Made by a program: the position numbers and the translations under genes. Below the pieces are notes generated by a model. It did no database searches, was not told the origin of the DNA, and saw only the letters and a program-made list of their open reading frames with translations. 64,000 bases of DNA from Adineta ricciae (taxonomy: Eukaryota > Rotifera > Eurotatoria > Adinetida > Adinetidae), in NCBI GenBank assembly GCA_905250025.1, contig CAJNOJ010000030.1, positions 248,001-312,000 on the forward strand, given 5' to 3'. Below, piece after piece: positions 24,516-36,755 of this stretch (the stretch's first letter is position 1; each line of letters begins with the position of its first letter).

Positions 24516-25859
24516 TCAAGGTAAATTATTAGCAACTAAGATACTTGGTTTCGAAGCGACTTCTAGAGAATTTCCGTTTAAATGATTATTGGTAATTGTA
24601 ACCTGATCTGCGCCTAGTGATACATTCATAGCTTTACCAATTTTATCACTGAAATAGTTATTATTGATCATTGCGCGTCCAGCTTGAATTTCAATCGCTG
24701 GTGATGTTTTATTCCAATTATTAAACAATGAATCACTAATTGATATTAAACCAACATGTGACCAAGACAAATGCTTTTGAAACAGTCCCCAAAATGACGC
24801 ACCACGCACAACGACAGCAGCATCTGTTGGTCGCGTGCCATTTACTGCACGTCCTAAGATTCCAATACGATTTGAACCACCACCAGCATTAGCTAAATTT
24901 AAATTGGAAAATAAAATTCCCCACGTTTGAGTATATGAAACATCAATTCCAATGTCAACGTTATCAAAATTAATATCAGTAAATTGTCCATTGCAAGCTC
25001 CATATGAGCTTGTACGAAACGCCATGCCGGTTTGATAACCCCAACTGAAGACATCTTCAACAATTTCCCAATCTGTTCGTTGGAAGAGAAATGTAATAGC
25101 ATTGTTATTAACCCAATCCCATAATGCTTGTTCGCTTGACCAAAATGGCCAAAAATGGATATGATTAATTCGTCCAATGTCGTAGCACTGATCAACAGCT
25201 ATACCAATCGATAATGGTTGACCATAGATATTTTCGAACCAATGTCGAGGTGCTTGATTTGTTGCGGCATCGATACCTTTCCATGGATTGACTAAAAGGA
25301 CATTTTTGACAAAATTATCTTCAATGCTCAATCCTTTTTGTCCACATCGAATCGTCCATGGGTAGGAAATGGGCGGATTTTTCGCGACTTGATTAGGATA
25401 AAAGATTTGTAAGCCTTCAATGCCACTGCTATCACCAACTAAAGAAATGAATGGTAGACCGTTTTCATTTCCAGCATCGGCGATAGCTAATAAAGTGGTT
25501 CCAAATACAGTTTTCGTACTTGGATTACCCCAATGCCGTTGAACATGTGAAGCTACGCCTTTCAATACTGTTGCAGCTGGAACAGTTAATTGACTAGCAA
25601 TTAAATAATTTCCCTCAGGCGCAAATACAATGCCACCACCCATGTTACCAGCGTCGTTCAAAGCTTTTTGAAATGCATTTGTATCATCAGTAACTCCATC
25701 ACCTGTGGCATTGTATGGAGGAGCGCGTACATTGATATAACCCAGATGTGGATCACCAGTAACTTGCATGATTTTAACACTAGGTGGAGAAAACTTCCGA
25801 CTGTGAACAGTGAATATTTGAGAAGATATAATCATGATTAAAAATGTCAATGAAACCAT
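24516..25859 (-). CDS. Secreted right-handed beta-helix protein, pectate-lyase-3/rhamnogalacturonase-like; probable acquired gene
   Basis: A single 447-codon frame without introns. A hydrophobic N-terminal signal (residues 1-20, ending near TVHSRK) indicates secretion. The domain start has the hallmark of the pectate-lyase-3 superfamily: INVRAPPYNATGDGVTDDTN, then FQKALNDAGNMGGGIVFAPE, typical of GH28/GH55 and epimerase-type beta-helix proteins. Later Asn/Gly-rich turns (NRIGILGRAVNGT, ITNNHLNGNSLEV) fit beta-helix coils. Substrate is probably a polysaccharide, but catalytic residues cannot be assigned by eye. Such proteins are common in bacteria and fungi and rare in animals, and the lack of introns contrasts with neighbours, so horizontal acquisition is likely. 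A reverse-strand AATAAA (plus tttatt, 24455-24460) follows the stop. The ATG at 25859 is the natural start because the signal peptide begins there. Confidence 0.85.
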   Translation of the reverse strand: MVSLTFLIMIISSQIFTVHSRKFSPPSVKIMQVTGDPHLGYINVRAPPYNATGDGVTDDTNAFQKALNDAGNMGGGIVFAPEGNYLIASQLTVPAATVLKGVASHVQRHWGNPSTKTVFGTTLLAIADAGNENGLPFISLVGDSSGIEGLQIFYPNQVAKNPPISYPWTIRCGQKGLSIEDNFVKNVLLVNPWKGIDAATNQAPRHWFENIYGQPLSIGIAVDQCYDIGRINHIHFWPFWSSEQALWDWVNNNAITFLFQRTDWEIVEDVFSWGYQTGMAFRTSSYGACNGQFTDINFDNVDIGIDVSYTQTWGILFSNLNLANAGGGSNRIGILGRAVNGTRPTDAAVVVRGASFWGLFQKHLSWSHVGLISISDSLFNNWNKTSPAIEIQAGRAMINNNYFSDKIGKAMNVSLGADQVTITNNHLNGNSLEVASKPSILVANNLP

Positions 25860-26543
25860 TGTGCTCCTTCTCTGTGTATATCACTTTACAATGATGTATA
25901 AAAGAACAAATATTGTTGAGACAAGAAACACCGAACTCTTACAAACACAATGAATATTATGTGGTGTGTCGGACCACTGTAGTATTGACACTACCTCTTA
26001 TGAATCTTTGTGTGAAGATAGCGTTTATTGACATGATCAAAGGTAAAAATATCCACAAAGCTCTCTTAGCATTGTTTTCATATGATAAACACATACTACC
26101 AATTCTTTATGTGTTTATCTATTTCTTTCACAACGTTTATTTTAACATGGAATTATCGACAGTGCTATTGTATGTAGTACATAGGATTAATGCACGATTG
26201 TTTTTTCATTTTTACTTACTCCACTCTGTTTTTTGTGTGCCAATCAATTAATAACAAAGAGAGAGAATTAAAATTCATAATGATGCTTATATCAAGGTCA
26301 TTATGTCACTAGTACAGTTGCGCTATGCTTTACAGCAAGGTGAAATACGACAACGTATTAGTTCTATATGTATTTGTTATAACATCTCTCTTTTATTGAT
26401 TTCTAATATAAAAAAAAACAAGACAGCGTGAATAATAATAATAATAATGATTGGAGTACACAGTAATAACTAGCGTGGCTGTGTTGTGATCACTCTGAAT
26501 AGAAATCTGAAAGTTTACACAACTAGATAACTTCAATTTTAAC
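25860..26543. other. Intergenic region upstream of the beta-helix gene
   Basis: AT-rich, with no supported gene. A plus-strand frame at 25913-26251 lacks an ATG start and looks compositional. An (AAT)n run lies at 26431-26448. Confidence 0.45.
26431..26448 (+). repeat. (AAT)n microsatellite
   Basis: Six copies of the trinucleotide, about 100 bases downstream of the stop codon of the small cysteine-rich gene. Confidence 0.85.
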
Positions 26544-26703
26544 TCACCCGCCATTACCACCGGTGCCACAGCATGGACAGCAACAATCGAGTGGAATGCA
26601 TACACAACAATCCACGGGTCCACAATCACAACAAAGCTAAAATATAGTTGTATTGAACTTATCAAAATCTTGTATAGAACTGAGTGCTCACTGGTAAACA
26701 CAT
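26544..26703 (-). CDS. Small cysteine-rich protein, 34 residues, two exons
   Basis: Not a recognised family. Exon 1 (26692-26703) codes only MCLP. A canonical intron (GTGAGC...TTTTAG, 26637-26691, 55 bases) leads in phase to exon 2 (26544-26636), which reads LCCDCGPVDCCVCIPLDCCC and ends PCCGTGGNGG. Twelve of the 34 residues are cysteine, mostly as CC pairs. There is no signal peptide, so a metal-binding or membrane-associated cytosolic role (as for metallothionein-like or CYSTM-type peptides) is more likely than a secreted toxin, but this is a guess. A TATA box (plus tttata, 26751-26756) lies 48 bases upstream of the ATG, matching the promoter style of the two small genes nearby. The start, intron, stop and TATA agree well enough to call a gene. 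Confidence 0.6.
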
Positions 26704-27652
26704 TGTAGATCGATATAGCCGTAGATATAATGTCAACTAGTAAACAAAACTTTATACTCGATGGAACATAGAATCATTTATCTGTTCTTCGTCTTCTCTG
26801 ACGCAGAATTCGTATAGACGATTTCGTCCATTCTTGTTAAGACAACTAAATCTTACTGTTCTTCGTACATATTTGTTAATTCTATATTTGAGATCCCGAA
26901 AATGATCATAGGACGAAAGGACACTTGATATTTATCAAAAGACAATGTGCAATTTTTCTGTGTGCTTGTTATGACGACGTACGTAGTGCGTAATTTCTAA
27001 TTTAGTGACGAGAATCAATTAAGCAAATGAAATATTGCCCTTGTAGTAACACAATGTCAATGAAAAGCTTCGATATAGTTTAATGAAGTAGTGATACTGA
27101 TATCATACTTTCAATGATAGTATATCAATGCTGTTTTACGCTTCGTTATACTTCAAAACGAAATAGATCATATGTTTGAGTAATAGTCATACGAATGATA
27201 ATCAAGAAGGTCTTGTGTTTTTTTCTTAAGGATACCAGTAGACGACACGTTCGACGTCGACAGTCTCACATCAGTCATTCAAGAGATTTTTATCAAAAAA
27301 TCCATTCAATGAATAAGTGGAATATGATTGATTTTAACATTTCGACTTCTTTATTTCTAAAATATGTACGCTAACAGAAAAATACTATACGTTACCGATA
27401 GACAAGATTCAACGAGAAGAAGAAATATAATGAAATGAATAGTTTTGTTTGTTGTCTACATTAAAATATCATCAGTGTCAAAGAGCCCCGAAGAGCATAG
27501 TTTTTTTTTGTATAAAATCTTCCTCCCATTATTTGAAATGTGCAAAAAAGTGAAAGTATTGATATGGGTTGAGAGTCAAATGAAAAGAGTTGAGCGATAT
27601 CTGATTCCAATTGTATCAAGATGAAAAAGAGGAGAAGAAGCACACATTGACA
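26704..27652. other. Intergenic region between small genes
   Basis: Apart from the TATA box above, nothing recognisable; AT-rich, only short unsupported frames. Confidence 0.4.
26751..26756 (-). promoter_or_regulatory. TATA box of the cysteine-rich gene
   Basis: Reads TATAAA on the minus strand, 48 bases from the start codon. Confidence 0.5.
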
Positions 27653-27898
27653 TTACAAATAAGAATCTACCGCTTTCCCAACACGATAACCCAGATTCAC
27701 AAAGCTGTTTGGCAAACCAATCGAATGTAAACCACCAGCAAAACGATTGCCGAGGCTTGTATAATGATGAAACGACGGATGATACGTATTTCCTTGGAAA
27801 CCATCACGTCCCGTATAAGAACTATATGCCGAAGCAGCCACGTAGTTGTTCATAGCTTTTGCAACACGATGGAAATGGTTGAGCGTGGAGACATCCAT
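27653..27898 (-). CDS. Small protein of unknown family, paralogue of the gene at 29841
   Basis: 81 codons from the ATG at 27898 (MDVSTLNHFHRVAKAMNNYV...); an in-frame ATG at 27913 would add MHGTG. I prefer 27898 because the paralogue at 29841-30020 starts at exactly this position. Shared core: HF-x-RVAKAMNNYVAASAY, 17 near-identical residues next to the N-terminus. The remainder differs (Tyr/Gly/Ser/His-rich, e.g. YSSYTGRDGFQGNTYHP) and ends GYRVGKAVDSYL. No signal peptide or membrane segment. A TATA-rich promoter (tatatatata, 27972-27981) lies about 75 bases upstream, the same spacing as in the paralogue. Function unknown; the amphipathic helix AKAMNNYVAASAY could be a binding or membrane-contact element. 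Confidence 0.65.
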   Translation of the reverse strand: MDVSTLNHFHRVAKAMNNYVAASAYSSYTGRDGFQGNTYHPSFHHYTSLGNRFAGGLHSIGLPNSFVNLGYRVGKAVDSYL

Positions 27899-27971
27899 AC
27901 CAGTGCCGTGCATGATAGTGAAACTCAAGTTGGTACTCAAGGTCAATGAAGCGAATGTGTGAATTCACATC

Positions 27972-27981
27972 TATATATATA
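27972..27981 (-). promoter_or_regulatory. TATA box of the small gene at 27653-27898
   Basis: Alternating TA run 74-83 bases upstream of the start codon, mirrored in the paralogous gene. Confidence 0.5.
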
Positions 27982-29840
27982 CCCGACGAGTTGTTTATAT
28001 ATATGAGTAAGAGAAATTACGAAGGAAGCAAACCCAAAATATGTAAACATATTCAATGAAACGTTTCAACGGTGTCTGTCCTCTTGTTTCGTCCAACCAC
28101 ACTTAGCGAACGCAAAAATACATCGATTCTATTGACTAATTTTCCTCATGTCCTTCGCATTCATATGGAAAAAAAAGTCATGCATTTTAGCGAAAAGAAA
28201 GGGAATGTGTTTACAAGCCAGTCGAGAAGATGAAATACGCATTTAGTGATAAGAAATACTGACTTTTCTTTCGTTTTCTATTGTCAAAAAAAGAAAACAA
28301 TACATTTCTCTTCTATTGCTTTGACATGAGATCAGTCGTACGTGACATTGCATGTGCGTAGATTAAACAAACGATTTTGTTATTTTTATCTTTATTGGTA
28401 AATCATTCATATCTATCAGGGCAATCAGGGCATCTTCTGAAGATGGATTTGAACATCTTTTAGTGAAGAAAACAAAACAAATTGGATGTTTATCATTTCC
28501 ATTTCGATTGATGAGCGTAACAACACATAAACAATAAACATCTCACTAAAATAATTATATACAGCAACATATTTTGTCACAATATTTTCCTTCTCCTAGA
28601 CATGTTTTGCTTACAAGAACATAAAATGAGAAACAAAATATTGTTGTCAACAATTCAAATCGGACCATAGTGTGTTTTAGTTCGAAGAACCAATTAAGTC
28701 GAAACATAATTATTCGATTTTTTCATAAACATCTAAACTATTCATTTGCGGTCGATCATTCGGCAGTAATAGGTAGTCTTGTCTGCTGTGCAAGAACGAT
28801 AGATCACACACGTCTTTCTCATATGAACAAGCTCATTTATCATAAAGTAAGACCAAACAGTCATTTGTGGTCTATTTCATACCATTATTATCTTTTGTAG
28901 AAATAAGCTGCCGAAAAGGATTGACCATAAGTTCAGTATGTCAGACATTTTTACCGTAGAATGAATGATAGCATTCATTTTGTTTACATGTGTACTCTTA
29001 ATTCAAGATACGTGTGTGTTTCAGAAAACTATTCATTTGTATTAACGATATAATTACGTTTCGATCCTTGACAAATGGTAGAACGTTCCAAATCGTATCT
29101 GTACATTATATTTTGTAGTAATTAGTTGTACATTTTGCTAGTCATGCATGGATATCGTATTTTACTTAATTCCATTAATTTCATGGTAGGTTTGTTCTAT
29201 ATATTCGATTGTGAATGAGCTGAATCGAGAATGGAGTCTACTTCCGTGATATGAAATTCACTGGAAGTAAAACTGATTCTCAAATCATGTGCATAACTCT
29301 GTCATTTTTGAATTTTTAATTCAGATGTTGTAGAAACAATAAAGAATAACAAAATACAATTCCGATCAATCACTCTTCGCTCTAGTGTTTCATTTCAAAC
29401 ATGCTCTTATACGATATTCATGAATTCTATTGAATAATAGCACGTAAAATAGATGAAAATCAGTCACGACTAATCGGACACACTCTCAGAATCACTAACA
29501 AGCACAACTAATTAGAAAAATCAGGTAGATGTATCGTTCAAATCTTATTCAGTTACTGCCTCGAATATTTATTTCTTATTTCAAATTAGTAAAAACATAA
29601 AAGAAAAATGGGAAAATTCAAGAAGAAGATAATCTATACAAACAGTTGTTAATATTTTGTATAGATATGGTACATGTTGTATAGTCTTCTTCTTAATGTA
29701 CAGAAATTACACACAAGGTCTTGTTGATTACATACATAAAATTCTTCCGTAATATTTAAAGTATAGTCTGACTCGAATTATTTCATAATAATAAATTAAT
29801 ATAATCACCGAACTTAAGATTAGTATTTGACTTAGGAGAG
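27982..29840. other. Gene-poor stretch between the two paralogous small genes
   Basis: About 1.9 kb, AT-rich, with only short frames of low-complexity composition. No second exon, tRNA, tandem array or transposon feature was recognised. Confidence 0.45.
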
Positions 29841-30020
29841 TTAATACATCCGACCGGGAGCTCGGTGAACGACGTTTCCGTTTCGATGATACATCGGTGT
29901 TGCATGAGCACGCATTGAATAGCCTTGTCGTGCTTGACGAAAATTGTATGCTGATGCTGCAACATAGTTGTTCATTGCTTTCGCGACGCGTTGGAAATGC
30001 TGTAATGTTTGGAGATTCAT
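29841..30020 (-). CDS. Small 59-residue protein, paralogue of the gene at 27653
   Basis: Single exon, ATG at 30018-30020, stop at 29841-29843. It begins MNLQTLQHFQRVAKAMNNYV and shares the RVAKAMNNYVAASAY core with the gene 2 kb downstream. The C-terminal half is Arg/Met/His-rich (RQARQGYSMRAHATPMYHRN, ending RAPGRMY) and basic, unlike the Gly/Ser/Tyr-rich tail of its partner. No hydrophobic segment. A TATATAAA box (30098-30105) lies 78-85 bases upstream. The pair looks like an old tandem duplication in which only the N-terminal helix is constrained. Family not recognised. Confidence 0.65.
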   Translation of the reverse strand: MNLQTLQHFQRVAKAMNNYVAASAYNFRQARQGYSMRAHATPMYHRNGNVVHRAPGRMY

Positions 30021-30097
30021 TATATTGTGCTGTTCGTCGAATATGTGAAGTGAATGTTGAGTTGTGATCGATGCAATTCGATCGATTGCGCAGTGTA

Positions 30098-30105
30098 TTT
30101 ATATA
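30098..30105 (-). promoter_or_regulatory. TATA box of the small gene at 29841-30020
   Basis: TATATAAA on the minus strand at nearly the same distance from the ATG as in the paralogous gene. Confidence 0.55.
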
Positions 30106-31220
30106 GGCCGCAATTTCAATAAATATTAAGAATCAAAGTACACGAAATGTAACACTTGCAAAAACATGTAACGATAATTACCGGAACGTTTCAAATATTC
30201 AATGTTTGCTTGTCAAAGCGTGATTATTAAACGAAAAAAAAAATGAATGAATGCTTCATCACTTATTTACCTATGCCTTCTAGTTTATTGCCCAAGTCAC
30301 GCAATTAAAGTCCGAATAGGAATGTTTTCAAACGAATACATCAGATAGAAGAGATATCGCATCGAAAAAAAATTGTATGACATAACTATCTTATATCATC
30401 GATCAACGGAAATATTACCTGGATTTTTCTGGAAGAACAACGATTGATTTTTGGCAAGAAAACATACCGTCATCATTTAACAAATTTCTCTCGCAATAAA
30501 TATCTATTATAGTGATACATGTAACATTCTTGTTAACATAGACATTTCACATGTACATTCGCCTTTTTTTCCTAAACTACATGCTTGATTAACCTTTTCA
30601 CAGGTTAGAAATCGTGTGTTTATCTTTACAATCATTCGGTTGATTAGCATAACAATACGGGGGTAAGAAATATTCAGTTCGAGAAGAAACGACGCAACAA
30701 GAATCTAAATGACTGAAATCCAATAAGATTGAATTTCTGGATCTCTGTTGATCTTTTGCCGCGAATGATAATGATGCAAAATTGTAATTCATGTGTAACA
30801 TCTCACTTGGTATCACGTACGTGGTCTAGGCGAAGCAACGTCAAGTAGAAGAGCTGTTCGAGGAATTATGTGTGAAAAAAGAAGGAACGGTGAATATAAA
30901 GCTAAAGAAAGTAAAAAGATAAAGAAGAAAAGGAAAAGAATGAAGCCAGAGAAACAGGAAAAAAAAAGTAATTTTGTAGTTTCTATCTAGTCATTTTCCG
31001 TATATCCCTACCATAGATTTAAATTTCTTCAGAAAGTAAGAGAGATGAAACATTAATCTCATAAAACGACACACAACGCAACATTTCTTTCTTCTCTCTT
31101 CAACTGTCACCTGTCTCATTGGTAGTAAATCTTATCCCGAAATGATTTTTACGAACTGAACCTTCTTCGGATATTTCAATTAGTTAATACGATTATTAGC
31201 TAATCGATTTCCAAACAAAA
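30106..31220. other. Intergenic region upstream of the A4GALT-like gene
   Basis: No supported gene. A purine-rich run lies at 30880-30965. A minus-strand frame at 30598-30816 is considered and rejected. Confidence 0.4.
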
Positions 31221-33033
31221 ATGAACCTATTGAAAGCAAAGTAAGTTTTTGCGTTCGATTTCTCAACTTGAAATAAAATCGAGTGGATTGTTTGATTGAG
31301 AAAAAATTTCATTTCCTTCCTTAATAATGATAAATTCCTACGAAACGTTCTTGTCAAAAAAGAGTAACTTGCTTATTTTCTTTTTAATCATCTCCATTAA
31401 TCATTAAGAAAATGGAACGCATTTTTGACAGTAAGTAGTAGAGCAAGATTAATAATCCCAACATAAATGTCCTACAGAAGAACATTTCTAAAAACTATCG
31501 ATATAAATTAACCAAGCATCATCGAAATTAAGTTTTTGTAGTACCATCTCGAATGGGTACTGTGTTTTTTTTACTCTAAATCTTCAGAAATGTGTCATTT
31601 ATCTTTATTATCTCTTTCCATGCAAAGACACGTATGATTCTATCGTGAGAGCCAGTTTTATCGTTAGTATATAGTCAGCAATTAAACATTTCTTCTTTTC
31701 TAGTGGTCGACTAAAATGGTCCATGGCGTTTATGCGTAAGTTTCTATGACGCATTTGTTTCTCGAATAATCCTTTCCTATTTCATCTAGTTATATTTATT
31801 ATTGTTTACCTATTTGTTATTTGTCTCTCAAAAGCTAGTCTGTACGGTGTCTTGAATGTCTTTACAGTAGATTTTAATGACATTCCAACGGAGAATATAC
31901 TTGAAGACTCACCAGATCATTTATTTTTACAAAATTTCTCGCAAAAGCATTCCGAATTAACCAGCAAGGCTTTAAAGATCTTCTTCGTACAAACATCGGA
32001 AAACGTCGATATTCTCTCCCGACACGCTTGCTCAATCGAATCAGCTGCTCGTCTACATCCGGATGGTTTCATCTTCGTCCTCATGCGTAGTCAGTACGTT
32101 CTCGTCAAATCCAGTGCATACATACATCTACACTCTTATTCCAACATACATATCGTTCATTTTACTGAAGAAGATGTTTACTCAGATACAGCATTGACTC
32201 GACTAAATCAAACCAAACGTAAACAATATATTCGTTATTTTTCTATTTCGCACATGAGTGATTTCATTCGTACAGCACTATTGTACAAATATGGTGGAAT
32301 TTATTTTGACCTCGATGTTATACCAATAAAGAAATTTCATCATTTTCGTAATACGGTCGCGCTCGAAACAACCGATGGTGTCAACGTTGCTGTTTTGGCA
32401 TTCGAAAAACATCATCTGGCGTTAAACTTGCAAATGAACATTCAATTACAGACAATTTCCAAACAATTTCATGCTCTGTGTTGGAATTGCCTTGGACCAA
32501 AAGCGTTAACCGATGCCTTAAAGAACGTTTGCGATCAACAACGCCTAATTGTCCATCAACAAGATAAATGCCATCAAATTGACATTCAACCGTCGTATGT
32601 ATTTTATCCAATTGCCTATCAAGTAAGTTTCACATCGATTAAAACTAATTTAACTCGATTTTTCTAGAATATTCCACAATTTTTCTGGCGTTCATCTGAT
32701 AGTATCGACTTTCTAATGAAAAACTCAAGTATCTATTCCATACATTATTTTCATCATATGACAATGAATATTCCAATTGAACATCAGTCACCATTTGCTC
32801 AAATAGCCGAATTCTTTTGTCCGAATGTTTATCAGCAATTAATGAATGAGAATCAGCCGACTCAATCGGCGAATTATTTCTTTACAGATATACGTACCTT
32901 TCTCTTCTGTTTAACTATATCCTTCTTCTGTCTTTTTCTACTGTTTCTAGTCACTCATTTTACGGCATGTTTGTGTAATATGAGAGGAAGTTTCTTTGTT
33001 AGGTCATTTAGGTTGCATAAAAGACACCTATAA
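31221..33033 (+). CDS. Alpha-1,4-galactosyl/GlcNAc-transferase-like Golgi enzyme (A4GALT family, DxD sugar-binding domain)
   Basis: Type II membrane glycosyltransferase related to Gb3 synthase. Three small 5' exons join in frame (31221-31240, then 31705-31731 and from about 31790) to give MNLLKANGRLKWSMAFM followed by a membrane anchor (IFIIVYLFVICLSKA). The luminal domain starts KIFFVQTSENVDILSRHAC, and the DxD motif lies in TALLYKYGGIYFDLDVIPIK (about 32270-32330), the A4GALT/OCH1 hallmark. WNCLGPKALTDAL is also typical. One 3' intron lies before NIPQFFWRSSD. Unusually, a second strongly hydrophobic segment (FLFCLTISFFCLFLLFLVTH) near the C-terminus would make a second membrane span. AATAAA at 33133. 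It probably extends glycolipid or glycoprotein chains; the acceptor is unknown. The start rests on in-phase splicing of the short exons. Confidence 0.83.
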
Positions 33034-33181
33034 TAATGAGTGAAGTCAAATGTCGATTGTTGTAACAGAATTTCTTCGACATATTGATCGTGAATCCAAA
33101 TACTCATGTTCGTTTTGATCTTTTTATTGAAAAATAAAAGAGAATTATATACAAAAACAAAACAGCATATCAGAAACTGAA

Positions 33182-34103
33182 TCATTTTACATTTGCCGAG
33201 CGTTTGCCGACTTGAGCTTGGAAACCAGATTGAATAGCTTGTACAGCATATTCAGAGTTACAAGATAGACATTTGACCATCGTTAGACGTTTGGATTTGC
33301 CCATAAGCGTATTACGTTTACGGCATGATTGGCAAGTGACATAATTCCCTAGAAGAAAAACATTTTGCGTATGTATTTTCACTATGCTATCAATAGTTGA
33401 GCTTACTAATAAATGAAAGAAGTACGTTTTCCATTTGCGAGATTGTAAAACGTCCTTGAAGGATTAAAGAATGATTCTTGTCAATCGATGTTCTAAAAAC
33501 ACATTTGACACGAAGTAGTTCGCATATATACATATCAAAATAATTTACTTACGGCACACCTAACTCAACGGTGTAATAATCCTGAAGTTGTTTTTCTTCT
33601 CGTTGAAGTCTAGAAAGAGATATAATAGTTGTTTTATTTATAGCTTTCTTTCTAATCAGAGTACTTACACTTTGCATAATGTACCAAAATTAACGAATGA
33701 TGTTCGCTTTGTTCCAATTCGTGCTCCTTGCACCGCAGGAATATGCATTTCTGTCCTATGCTGAACCATTACATGGCTTAATCGTGAAATCAACTATTGG
33801 AAAAGAAAGTAAATGAGCACTTGCTGTATTTTCAAGGCAATGGTTATAGAGAAGTAGACTTACATAATCATAAGAGTAATCAGAATCATTGGTTTTTTCA
33901 TTTTTTGTTGTATCGGGAATAGAGTTCTCAGCTGGGACAGCTGTATTTGTAGTTTCAGCTAACGCATCACCATGAATTCGTTTTTTACTCTTCTTTTTTC
34001 TGGTGGCGTCAAAAGAAGGCTGAAAAACGAGCCGAAAAAATTAACACAAAACAATTTGTCACTGACTTACCTCATCGAAAGCGTTTTCGTTTGTATTCAT
34101 CAT
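33182..34103 (-). CDS. EIF2S2: Translation initiation factor eIF2 subunit beta
   Basis: Part of the eIF2 ternary complex that delivers initiator tRNA. The C-terminal domain is clear: HMVQHRTEM...ARIGTKRTSFVNF (about 33690-33760), HSLILQGRFTISQMENVLL, and the zinc finger YVTCQSCRKRNTLMGKSKRL with its second pair CLSC, then SGFQAQVGKRSANVK. Start at 34103 (MMNTNENAFDE) with a short first exon. The N-terminal region is only about 75 residues and shows one lysine cluster (RKKKSKKRIH); animal eIF2-beta normally has three poly-lysine K-boxes that bind eIF5 and eIF2B-epsilon. Five or so short introns. Convergent with the A4GALT-like gene: its AATAAA (plus tttatt, 33123-33128) nearly abuts the opposite-strand signal, so the transcripts overlap. 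Confidence 0.92.
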
Positions 34104-34751
34104 TGTGTTGTATCGCAATCTTTTTTTAAAATTTATTTAACTGATTCAAACCATCGAATTTATACGGTAATCTCAATGTACATGTCATCACTTTCTCGTG
34201 CAATGTACCAGGGAAAATTTCATTCAGCGTCATAAGGTAAGATTGTCTTCGATAGATACCGACCTCTATCATTCGAAAAATTCGCCGGATGTTTTTTGTT
34301 TTATCTGAAATGAAATAAATCCTAAAACACGTTCTTCTCATGTTTCTGCATAAATACGAAATTCTTTTATTCGATGTATCTACGTAATCTACACCAATAA
34401 ATTGATTTGTTTATTTTCTTAATCGATATCGTAGACATTTTTGTTTATTTGCTTATATCAATAAATCTGATTTTCTTCCTCCTGTTGTGTAGACAAGACG
34501 TGATTCTATTCATTTCATAATTCATACATATATTTTCCACTTGATTAAATCAAGTATCTCATACCTATACAGGTGATTTACTCGCAGACAAAAGCATACG
34601 ATTTTCATCTTGTACGAATAAATTTTTGTTCTGTTCTTTTTTCAGTTGAATGTATATTCATGTGATTAACACTTTCTACTTTTTTTGCCATTGATGGTGC
34701 TTTGAAATAGCAGAAAGAAGAAAAAACATACACATACATACGAATTATTCA
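34104..34751. other. Intergenic region between divergent eIF2-beta and R3H genes
   Basis: Shared upstream region of two divergently transcribed genes. AT-rich; only short unsupported frames. No specific element recognised. Confidence 0.45.

Positions 34752-36755
<2,004 letters not shown>

Noticed and set aside
25913-26251. Plus-strand 112-codon frame upstream of the beta-helix gene
   Set aside because: It starts without ATG, is composed of AT-driven Phe/Leu/Ile/Tyr runs, and lies in the promoter region of the opposite-strand gene.
26544-26703. Reading the cysteine-rich peptide as a secreted toxin
   Set aside because: No signal peptide or propeptide, and CC-paired cysteines with Gly/Asn tail fit metal or membrane binding better.
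30598-30816. Minus-strand frame containing LDSCCVVSSRTEYFLPPYCY
   Set aside because: First true ATG is internal, no promoter or splice support and no recognisable family. It could be a small gene but evidence is insufficient.
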